In this document: piece after piece, positions 1 through 5,592 of the stretch
Layout of the letters: each line of letters begins with the position of its first letter
How positions within the stretch are numbered: position 1 is the first letter of the stretch
NCBI GenBank assembly: GCA_946403735.1
Contig: CAMJAZ010000136.1
Span: 1-5,752 of the forward strand
DNA length: 5,752 nucleotides
Reading direction: 5' to 3'
Source: an uncultured Selenomonadales bacterium
GTDB lineage: Bacteria; Bacillota; Negativicutes; Selenomonadales; Selenomonadaceae
Translations under genes and position numbers: made by a program
Notes under the pieces: model-generated
The model's database searches: none
What the model was told of the DNA's origin: nothing
What the model saw: only the letters and a program-made list of their open reading frames with translations

Positions 1-214
1 CAACAGGGAGTATGTCATCCCCCCCCCCGTTCAGAGAAATTTCATTTAACGGTATGAAGGGCAGATTGTTTACTGAAATTTTTTGATTCGCCGTAACGCC
101 GATAATGTCAACGCCGTTAAATTGCCGTGTCAAAATGTTTACGGCGTTTCCAATAAAACGTCCGTCATTCGACACGAACCAAATGACAATGCGCGGCTTG
201 CTGTTAATCTCCAT
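1..214 (-). CDS. Partial gene, Rossmann-like N-terminal domain; possible glycan or methyltransferase protein
   Basis: This is the first 71 codons of a gene cut by the left edge of the window. The ATG at 214-212 has a GAAAGGA ribosome binding site 7 bases upstream. The gene starts 24 bases after the ileS stop on the same strand, so co-transcription is likely. Seen: residues 8-14 (RIVIWFV) form a hydrophobic first strand. A helix-like stretch follows, then a second strand at 35-41 (VDIIGVT), and then 'LPFIPLNEI' at 51-59. This order resembles the nucleotide- or sugar-binding Rossmann-like domains at the N-terminus of PglD-type acetyltransferases and of some FkbM-type or surface-polysaccharide methyltransferases, where a strand with 'DIVGF' precedes 'G.PV....EL'. 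That match is by layout only, and I do not recognise the family. A run of ten G encodes Gly63-Gly65 and the first base of Asp66. The visible frame stays open through it. The function is not known. Confidence 0.75.
   Translation of the reverse strand, partial: MEINSKPRIVIWFVSNDGRFIGNAVNILTRQFNGVDIIGVTANQKISVNNLPFIPLNEISLNGGGDDILPV
19..28 (-). repeat. Ten-base homopolymer, G on the coding strand, inside the partial left gene
   Basis: Ten consecutive C on the plus strand read as G10 in the leftward gene. With ten G the frame continues as N-G-G-G-D-D-I-L-P-V. With eleven, the next codons would be GGG GGA TGA, an immediate stop. With nine, the frame would shift to G-G-G-M-T-Y. Such tracts are known slipped-strand mispairing sites, for example in Campylobacter surface-glycan genes. 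They are also sites of sequencing and assembly error. Confidence 0.9.
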
Positions 215-238
215 AAAAATTTCCTTTCACGGTTTACG

Positions 239-3200
239 TTAAATTTTTTCGACGCCGAGTGAAATTTTTTCGCCGTTAATATCCCAATTCGTGACGATAG
301 TTGCGGCGTCGTCAAAAATAATTTCGTCACACAAAGTTATAGATTGAATTTCAGCCGCGTTTCGTTTGATAATTTCGGCAAGTTTATCGTTGCCCTGCGC
401 GGAAAGTTTTATCCTGTCTGTAACCTCAAATTTGCTATCGCGACGCATTGTCTGTACCTTGCTGATAATTTCGCGTACAAAGCCTTCCTCAATCAATTCA
501 GGCGTCAACGTCGTAGACAGCGCAATAGCTACGTCATTATCGTTTTGGCAGTTATAACCTTCGCTCTGTTCGATAGTTACTTCAACATCTTCTGCCGTCA
601 AAGTAACTTCGCCGCTTGTCAAGCTAAGTTTCAATTCGCCAGTTTTATCAAGTGTAGCCTTCGACGCCGCGCCGTTAATCGTAGTCAACGCCGTTTTAAT
701 TTCACCAATCTGCTTTCCAACTTTCTTTCCAAGTACGCGGAAATTGGGCTTGAACGTGTACTTCACAAATTCTTCCATATCTGCGCGGAATTCGACGGAC
801 TTGACATTCAATTCATCTTCGATAATCTCAACGAAAAATTCAGGCAAAGTTTCATTCGCCTTGACGTACATTTTAGCGACGGGTTGACGATTTTTAATAT
901 TGGCGGCATTGCGGGCGGCGCGTCCAAGTACAACAATTTTCGTGACAAGCGCCATATTTTTTTCCAATTCAGCGTCAATTAAACTTTCATCAGCCATCGG
1001 ATAATCGCAAAGATGAACACTTTCCCGCGCAGATTCGTCAATACTGCAGACTAAATTGCGGTAAATATTTTCAGTGATGAATGGTACAAGCGGCGCGGCA
1101 ATCTTCGCGAAAGTCACCAGCGCAGTGTAAAGCGTCATGTAGGCGTTAATTTTATCCTGCTCCATACCTTTCGCCCAAAAACGCGCACGACTTCTGCGAA
1201 CGTACCAGTTAGAAAGTTCGTCAACAAAATTTTGTAACGCTTTAGCCGTTTCAGTAACTTTGTAATTAGCCAAGTAATCGTCGACAGTCTTAACAACCGT
1301 ATTCAAGCGCGATAAACACCATTTATCCATAACGCTAAGTTTATCGTACTCAAGCTGATATTTCGTCGCGTCAAAATTATCAATATTCGCGTACAGCACG
1401 AAGAAAGCGTAAGTGTTCCACAACGTCCCTAAAAATTTGCGTTGCCCTTCAGTAACCGCCTCGTCAGAATATCTTTTCGGCAAGTACGGTACGCTATTTT
1501 CATAAAAGTACCAGCGAATTGCATCAGCGCCGTGCTTTTTCAACGTTTCCATTGGATCAACGGCGTTGCCTTTGGACTTCGACATTTTCTGCCCGTCTTT
1601 GTCCTGCACGTGACCCATGACGATACAATTTTTAAATGACGCTGAATCAAAAAGCAACGTCGAAATGGCGATAAGCGAATAAAACCAGCCGCGCGTTTGG
1701 TCGACAGCCTCACTAATAAAATCTGCGGGGTAATGATTCTCAAAAATTTCTTTATTCTCAAATGGATAATGCCACTGCGCGAAAGGCATTGCGCCGCTAT
1801 CAAACCAGCAGTCAATAACTTCAGGGACGCGGTGCATTTCGCCGCCGCATTTCGGACAAGGGAAAGTTACGTTGTCAATGTACGGGCGGTGCAGTTCAAT
1901 ATCATCAGGACAATTTTTCGACAAAGATTTTAACTCATCTATTGAACCGATTGAATGTTGATGACCGCAGGAACATTCCCAAATATTTAACGGCGTCCCC
2001 CAGTAACGGTTACGCGAAATTCCCCAATCTTGCACGTGTTCAAGCCAATCGCCAAAACGTCCTGTGCCAATCGTCGGCGGCAACCAATTTATTGTAGCGT
2101 TATTTTTCAAAAGATTTTCTTTAACCGCCGTCATCTTAATAAACCAAGATTCACGCGCATAATAAATCAACGGCGTATCACAGCGCCAGCAATGCGGATA
2201 ACTATGTTCAAAGACTGGCGCTTTAAAAAGTTTTCCTGTAACTTTCAAGTCTTTCAAAATCAGCGGGTCAGCGTCTTTAACAAAAGTTCCAGCCCATGAA
2301 GTTTCAGCCGTCATATTGCCTTTGCCGTCGACGAACTGAATAAACGGCGTACCATATTTTTTGCAGACGCGGTTATCATCTTCACCAAATGCTGGCGCAC
2401 AGTGAACAATGCCTGTACCGTCTTCCGTTGTAACGTAATCATCACAAGTTACGATAAATGCAGGCTTGCCACTCTTCGCAACAATTTCATCAGCGAACGG
2501 GTAAAGCGGCTCGTACTTTTTAAATTCCAAGTCAGCACCTTTAAACGTCGACAAAATTTTCTTTTCGCCTTCAACGTCTTCAAAAACTTTTTCGACAAGC
2601 GCCGCCGCTAAAATATATTTGACGCCGTTGACTTCAACTTTAACGTAATCGACTTTTGGATTGACGCACAAAACCAAATTTGAAGGCAACGTCCAAGGGG
2701 TCGTCGTCCACGCTAAATAATATGCGTCGTCGTCAACTGCCTTGAACTTGACCATTGCGGAACGCTCTTTTAAATCTTTGTAGCCAAGTGAAACTTCGTG
2801 ACTGGAAAGCGGCGTACCACAACGCGGACAATACGGCACAACTTTATGACCTTTATAGAGTAAATCTTTCTCCCAAATTTTTTTCAGCGCCCACCATTCG
2901 GACTCAATATAATCATTTTCGTAGGTAATGTACGGATCGTCCATATCAGCCCAAAATCCTACGACGCCTGAAAATTCTTCCCACATAGTTTTATATTTCC
3001 AGACAGATTCGCGGCACTTTTTGATAAATGGTTCAATGCCATAAGCTTCAATTTGTTCCTTGCCGTTAATGCCGATAAGTTTTTCAACTTCCAATTCGAC
3101 GGGCAAGCCGTGAGTATCCCAGCCAGCTTTACGTAAAACTTTTTCGCCCTTCATTGAATGATAGCGCGGAAATAAATCTTTGATGACGCGGGTTAAAACG

Positions 3201-3373
3201 TGTCCAATATGCGGCTTACCGTTAGCAGTAGGCGGACCGTCATAAAATGTAAAATCTTTGCAACCTTCGCGTTGGTCGATAGCTTTCTGCGCGATATTAT
3301 TTTCCGCCCAAAAATTTTCAACTTCCTTTTCGCGGCTGGCAAAATTCAAATTCGTATCAACTTTTTTATACAA
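239..3373 (-). CDS. ileS: Isoleucine--tRNA ligase, type 2
   Basis: This class I synthetase charges tRNA-Ile with isoleucine in the cytosol. Numbering here is from a GTG three codons upstream of my chosen start; subtract 3 for the real protein. The HIGH motif is at 58-61 and KMSKS at 599-603. The editing domain shows AWTTTPWTLPSN (224-235) and DGTGIVHCAP (321-330). Cysteine pairs C185/C188 with C398/C401, and C470/C472 with C509/C512, look like two zinc sites. The anticodon-binding helical domain spans about 685-830, with 'LSNWYVRRSR' at 723-732. The long C-terminal region (about 870-1030) is the DUF5915-type domain of type 2 enzymes. Length (1044 aa) and these motifs fit type 2 (MupA-like, eukaryote-like) rather than the roughly 930 aa type 1 enzyme. 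I choose TTG at 3373-3371: the alternative GTG at 3382-3380 lies inside the ribosome binding site GAGGTG, and family members typically begin MY.KV.T.LNF. The gene appears complete and intact. Confidence 0.97.
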   Translation of the reverse strand: MYKKVDTNLNFASREKEVENFWAENNIAQKAIDQREGCKDFTFYDGPPTANGKPHIGHVLTRVIKDLFPRYHSMKGEKVLRKAGWDTHGLPVELEVEKLIGINGKEQIEAYGIEPFIKKCRESVWKYKTMWEEFSGVVGFWADMDDPYITYENDYIESEWWALKKIWEKDLLYKGHKVVPYCPRCGTPLSSHEVSLGYKDLKERSAMVKFKAVDDDAYYLAWTTTPWTLPSNLVLCVNPKVDYVKVEVNGVKYILAAALVEKVFEDVEGEKKILSTFKGADLEFKKYEPLYPFADEIVAKSGKPAFIVTCDDYVTTEDGTGIVHCAPAFGEDDNRVCKKYGTPFIQFVDGKGNMTAETSWAGTFVKDADPLILKDLKVTGKLFKAPVFEHSYPHCWRCDTPLIYYARESWFIKMTAVKENLLKNNATINWLPPTIGTGRFGDWLEHVQDWGISRNRYWGTPLNIWECSCGHQHSIGSIDELKSLSKNCPDDIELHRPYIDNVTFPCPKCGGEMHRVPEVIDCWFDSGAMPFAQWHYPFENKEIFENHYPADFISEAVDQTRGWFYSLIAISTLLFDSASFKNCIVMGHVQDKDGQKMSKSKGNAVDPMETLKKHGADAIRWYFYENSVPYLPKRYSDEAVTEGQRKFLGTLWNTYAFFVLYANIDNFDATKYQLEYDKLSVMDKWCLSRLNTVVKTVDDYLANYKVTETAKALQNFVDELSNWYVRRSRARFWAKGMEQDKINAYMTLYTALVTFAKIAAPLVPFITENIYRNLVCSIDESARESVHLCDYPMADESLIDAELEKNMALVTKIVVLGRAARNAANIKNRQPVAKMYVKANETLPEFFVEIIEDELNVKSVEFRADMEEFVKYTFKPNFRVLGKKVGKQIGEIKTALTTINGAASKATLDKTGELKLSLTSGEVTLTAEDVEVTIEQSEGYNCQNDNDVAIALSTTLTPELIEEGFVREIISKVQTMRRDSKFEVTDRIKLSAQGNDKLAEIIKRNAAEIQSITLCDEIIFDDAATIVTNWDINGEKISLGVEKI

Positions 3374-3379
3374 AATTTT

Positions 3380-3385
3380 CACCTC
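3380..3385 (-). promoter_or_regulatory. Ribosome binding site that decides the ileS start
   Basis: On the minus strand GAGGTG lies 6 bases before TTG at 3373. The first in-frame GTG is the last three bases of this site and so cannot be the start it serves. Almost the same leader precedes dnaX. Confidence 0.8.
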
Positions 3386-3435
3386 GTTAAAATTTTTCGT
3401 TGTAAGTTGAAAAAGATTAATTCGCCGAAAAAATA

Positions 3436-3463
3436 ATTTTATCCTGCAATTAATTTAAATCAA
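3436..3463 (-). promoter_or_regulatory. Possible ileS promoter
   Basis: On the minus strand TTGATT (3463-3458) is followed after 16 bases by TAAAAT (3441-3436). These match the sigma-A consensus at 4 of 6 and 5 of 6 positions. The predicted transcript would start near 3429, giving a leader of about 55 bases, which is too short for a T-box. A/T-rich flanks make chance matches likely. Confidence 0.4.
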
Positions 3464-3472
3464 AATAGAAAG

Positions 3473-3529
3473 GGGCGCGCAAGGACGCGCGCCCGTCCGC
3501 ACAAACGACGTGATGTCGTTTCTGCGGAC
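3473..3529. repeat. Two abutting G+C-rich hairpins
   Basis: Hairpin 1 pairs gggcgcgc (3473-3480) with gcgcgccc (3487-3494) around the loop aaggac: a perfect 8-bp stem. Hairpin 2 starts at the next base. It pairs gtccgca (3495-3501) with tgcggac (3523-3529), then after one C-C mismatch aaacgac (3503-3509) with gtcgttt (3515-3521), with a 5-base loop. The island is about two-thirds G+C, while the flanks are very A/T-rich. No long T-run follows on either strand in the position of a classical terminator. It sits upstream of both predicted promoters, so it is probably not part of either mRNA. It could be a dispersed repeat (REP or MITE-like) or a small RNA. Neither can be shown from one copy. Confidence 0.75.
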
Positions 3530-3532
3530 ATG

Positions 3533-3572
3533 TTTTCTTTTGATACTTTTCTTTTGCGCCAAAAGAAAAGTA
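3533..3572. repeat. Pyrimidine/purine hairpin with a duplicated left arm
   Basis: The left arm tacttttcttttg (3544-3556) pairs perfectly over 13 bp with caaaagaaaagta (3560-3572), leaving a 3-base loop. The 10-base word ttttcttttg occurs twice in direct orientation, at 3533-3542 and 3547-3556. The right arm could therefore pair with either copy. It stands four bases right of the G+C-rich hairpins and may belong to the same unit. Confidence 0.75.
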
Positions 3573-3667
3573 GTTCATTAAAAATATAAAAAATTTTACG
3601 CAAATAAAAAGTCAATTAACTAAAAAAATCTTTACCAACTTAGAGTTTAACAATAGCTAACTAAAAA

Positions 3668-3696
3668 TTGACCAACGAAATTGAGTTTGCTATAAT
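3668..3696 (+). promoter_or_regulatory. Sigma-A type promoter for dnaX-ybaB
   Basis: TTGACC (3668-3673) is separated by exactly 17 bases from a perfect TATAAT (3691-3696). Transcription would start near 3703, giving a leader of about 34 bases before the TTG start. This is the strongest promoter match in the window and fits constitutive expression. I see no obvious operator over it. Confidence 0.85.
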
Positions 3697-3721
3697 CACA
3701 TAGCGAATAGAAATTGTTGGC

Positions 3722-3728
3722 GGAGGTG
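3722..3728 (+). promoter_or_regulatory. dnaX ribosome binding site
   Basis: GGAGGTG lies 8 bases before TTG at 3737. The next possible start, ATG at 3752, is too far from it (more than 20 bases), which supports the TTG. Confidence 0.85.
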
Positions 3729-3736
3729 AAAAAATT

Positions 3737-5092
3737 TTGGCGTATGAAGCAATGTATACAAAAGTTCGACCAAAAACTTTAGCGCAACTCATTGGGCAAG
3801 ATCATATCTCCACAGCTTTAACGCGGGCGATTTGCAACGACAGACTTTCACACGCTTATTTATTGGTAGGTACGCGCGGAACTGGCAAAACTTCGACGGC
3901 TAGACTTTTGGCTAAGGCTATGAACTGTGAAAAAGTTTTAGCGGCGCAAAAATCTAAGCAACCTTTAGAATCTTTTGAAATTCCTTGCGGAAAATGCCCT
4001 TCGTGTTTGTCAATCGATTCATCGCCTGACAATATAGAATTTGACGCCGCGTCCAATCGTTCAGTCGACGACGTACAGCGCCTTTTGTCAACGGCTGGAT
4101 TAGCGCCTATGCAGTCACGCGTTAAAACGTACATCATCGACGAAGTGCATATGCTTTCATTCGAAGCGGTCAACTCAATTTTAAAGTTGATTGAAGAGCC
4201 GCCGCCGAACGTTGCATTTTTTTTAGCGACGACAGAATTTAACAAAGTTCCGCAGACAATTCGTTCACGCTGTCAAATTTTAAACTTCCACTTAGTTCCG
4301 AATGAAATGGTATCTTCTTACCTGCAAAAATTGTCAAAGGCATTTGGCGTTGAACTTTCAAAAGACGCGGCGAAAAAATTAGCTAGACTTGCCGCAGGTT
4401 CAATGCGCGACGCCGTCACGTACTTTGATCAGTGCTACGCTATGGCGGATAAAACTATTTCGCTTGACGACGTGAATAAAAATTTAGGCTTGGTATCTGA
4501 TTCAGACTTGGACGAAATAATTTTAGCTGTCAAAGATAACAATCGAACTGCGCTGAATGAATCAATTAGCCACGCTTTTAGGTCTGGCTTGTCAGCTATA
4601 TCCATTGCTGAATCTTTAATTGGGCGTCTTCGCGACGTTGAATTTAATTCGTTGAAAAATCGCCGTGATACCGAATTGAACTTTATAGAAAATTTTTCCG
4701 CCGAAATTAGAAAAATTATCGTTGAAATGCAATATTCTGGCGTTCCCGATATAATTTTTGAAATGGCGTTGATGAAATATGCCGCGCCGAAAATTTCAAG
4801 TCAAACTGAAATCGTTCCCGTTGAAGACGCCGCGCAGGTTGAATCACTTGACGACGTTAAACGCTATTTCAATGAATTGCGTGCGGAAATCCCCGAAGAT
4901 AAAAAAACTTTACGCGCTACACTCAATCAAGCCAACGTAGTCAGTTTTGCTAAAGATATTTTAACGCTTAGCTGTACTTCAGAGACAGTAGCGGAGATGT
5001 TCAATGAAAATCGTATGGCGAAATTTGAAGAATATTTTTCAAAGAAACTTAACCGTCCTGTCAAAGTGGTTAAAGTTTTGAACAAAGATTAA
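3737..5092 (+). CDS. dnaX: DNA polymerase III clamp-loader subunit gamma/tau, short form
   Basis: This is the AAA+ ATPase of the replisome clamp loader, which opens and loads the beta clamp on primed DNA. Seen: Walker A GTRGTGKT (45-52); four zinc-ligand cysteines C64, C84, C87 and C90 (the last three as CGKCPSC); Walker B IIDEVHML (133-140); a sensor 1 region LATTEFNKVP (163-172); the SRC arginine-finger motif (177-179); and sensor 2 GSMRDAV (221-227). The collar domain follows to about residue 350. Then come a short linker (about 352-372) and a small C-terminal domain (about 373-451). At 451 aa it is much shorter than E. coli tau (643) or B. subtilis DnaX (563) and close to E. coli gamma (431). 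There is no long proline-rich linker. The TTG start is fixed by the ribosome binding site and by the expected N-terminus (Y.ALY.K.RP-like). It is followed after 46 bases by ybaB, the usual partner. Confidence 0.96.
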   Translation: MAYEAMYTKVRPKTLAQLIGQDHISTALTRAICNDRLSHAYLLVGTRGTGKTSTARLLAKAMNCEKVLAAQKSKQPLESFEIPCGKCPSCLSIDSSPDNIEFDAASNRSVDDVQRLLSTAGLAPMQSRVKTYIIDEVHMLSFEAVNSILKLIEEPPPNVAFFLATTEFNKVPQTIRSRCQILNFHLVPNEMVSSYLQKLSKAFGVELSKDAAKKLARLAAGSMRDAVTYFDQCYAMADKTISLDDVNKNLGLVSDSDLDEIILAVKDNNRTALNESISHAFRSGLSAISIAESLIGRLRDVEFNSLKNRRDTELNFIENFSAEIRKIIVEMQYSGVPDIIFEMALMKYAAPKISSQTEIVPVEDAAQVESLDDVKRYFNELRAEIPEDKKTLRATLNQANVVSFAKDILTLSCTSETVAEMFNENRMAKFEEYFSKKLNRPVKVVKVLNKD

Positions 5093-5107
5093 AAAATTTT
5101 TTATAAA
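5078..5107 (+). promoter_or_regulatory. Weak candidate internal promoter before ybaB
   Basis: TTGAAC (5078-5083, inside the end of dnaX) and TATAAA (5102-5107) are 18 bases apart. The match is moderate and the region is almost pure A/T (AAAAAATTTTTT nearby), so it may be chance. If real, it would give ybaB dnaX-independent expression. Confidence 0.25.
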
Positions 5108-5138
5108 ATTTTTTTATTAAGAATGGAGGAATTTTTCA

Positions 5139-5549
5139 ATGGCACAAAATCCTGGATTCAATCTTGGTGAAATTCTGCAACAGGCGCAGGCGATTCAGCA
5201 AAGTTTTGAGGCGAACAAAGAAAAACTTAAACAGGAAACTGCAACTGCAACAGTCGGCGGCGGTATGGTGACGGCTACTGTAAATGGTGAAAAGGAAGTC
5301 ACTGAAGTTAAAATCGCTAAAGAACTTGTTGAGGAAGGCGACGTTTCAGCGATTGAAGATTTAGTCGTCAGCGCAGTCAACGCGGCTAATGTAGAAATTG
5401 ACAAAAAAATAAACGCCAACATGGCGGCGTTTGCAGGAAATGCACTTGGCGGACTTGCTGGACTTGGTGGCGGCGCTGGTGCTGGTGCTGGTGGACTTGG
5501 TGATTTAGCTGGTATGCTCGGCGGCTTACTCGGCGGAGGGAAAAAATAA
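5139..5549 (+). CDS. ybaB: YbaB/EbfC-family nucleoid-associated protein with a glycine-rich tail
   Basis: YbaB/EbfC proteins are small cytosolic dimers that bind DNA. They are encoded between dnaX and recR in many bacteria. Seen: an N-terminal amphipathic helix (about 9-33, 'EILQQAQAIQQSFEANKEKL'), then the family core GGGMVTATVNGEKEVTEVKI (40-59), then an acidic stretch and a second helix (about 69-98). The family is usually about 100-115 aa; this one is 136. The extra residues (about 100-136) contain 18 glycines out of 37, mixed with Ala and Leu, and end in GGGKK. Part of the tail is encoded by three exact copies of a hexamer. The ATG has GGAGGA (5125-5130) 8 bases upstream. It is probably co-transcribed with dnaX. 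No recR follows within the window; an insertion sequence does. Confidence 0.93.
   Translation: MAQNPGFNLGEILQQAQAIQQSFEANKEKLKQETATATVGGGMVTATVNGEKEVTEVKIAKELVEEGDVSAIEDLVVSAVNAANVEIDKKINANMAAFAGNALGGLAGLGGGAGAGAGGLGDLAGMLGGLLGGGKK
5475..5492 (+). repeat. In-frame hexamer tandem repeat in the ybaB tail
   Basis: GCTGGT occurs three times in exact tandem and encodes Ala-Gly three times (residues 113-118). A change in copy number would alter tail length without breaking the frame. Confidence 0.9.
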
Positions 5550-5550
5550 T

Positions 5551-5571
5551 TAAGAATTAAGAATTAAGAAT
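5551..5571. repeat. Tandem heptamer repeat, TAAGAAT x3
   Basis: Three exact copies of TAAGAAT start one base after the ybaB stop codon. A single copy of the same word is at 5118-5124, just before the ybaB ribosome binding site. Non-coding. It resembles the short heptameric tandem repeats reported between genes in several bacteria, but here this is only a similarity of form. Confidence 0.85.
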
Positions 5572-5573
5572 TT

Positions 5574-5590
5574 TACAAGCTACAAGCTAC
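5574..5590. repeat. Second tandem heptamer repeat, TACAAGC x2 plus TAC
   Basis: Two exact copies of TACAAGC (5574-5580, 5581-5587) and a partial third (TAC) follow the first heptamer block after two T. The array ends at the insertion-sequence junction. Confidence 0.8.
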
Positions 5591-5592
5591 TA

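Larger units (their letters stand above)
3374..3736. other. Divergent intergenic region between ileS and dnaX
   Basis: This 363-base region has no convincing coding frame. From left to right it holds the ileS ribosome binding site and a probable leftward promoter, a hairpin cluster (3473-3572), an A/T-rich stretch (about 3573-3667) in which I see nothing specific, a near-consensus rightward promoter, and the dnaX ribosome binding site. I looked for a T-box leader (AGGGTGG.ACCGCG on the ileS strand) and for the SRP RNA that precedes dnaX in Bacillus subtilis, and found neither. Confidence 0.8.

Noticed and set aside
344..982. A 212-codon open frame on the plus strand opposite ileS
   Set aside because: It lies wholly antisense to a clearly conserved synthetase gene and its translation (Phe/Arg/Asn-rich) resembles no family. 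It has no plausible ribosome binding site. It is a shadow of ileS codon use, as are the shorter frames inside ileS and dnaX.
3380..3382. GTG as the ileS start (adding Met-Lys-Ile)
   Set aside because: The GTG is part of the ribosome binding site GAGGTG and has no suitable site of its own. TTG at 3373 fits spacing and the family N-terminus.
3200..3436. A small plus-strand open frame crossing the ileS start and promoter region
   Set aside because: It overlaps the conserved ileS N-terminus in antisense, has no ribosome binding site, and its product is low-complexity Phe/Lys/Ile-rich.
3473..3572. Rho-independent terminator
   Set aside because: No gene ends here; both neighbours start here and read away. 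The G+C-rich stems lack a T-run directly after them on either strand.
3383..3736. SRP (scr) RNA gene upstream of dnaX, as in Bacillus subtilis
   Set aside because: I do not see the conserved SRP RNA core (the GGAAGG/AGCA tetraloop-helix words) on either strand. The hairpins present have a different design.
5195..5422. A 75-codon minus-strand frame opposite ybaB
   Set aside because: It is antisense to the conserved YbaB core. Its Ser/Thr/Val-rich translation reflects the complement of ybaB codons, and there is no ribosome binding site.
5551..5590. CRISPR array
   Set aside because: The units are only 7 bases long and in direct tandem without spacers.
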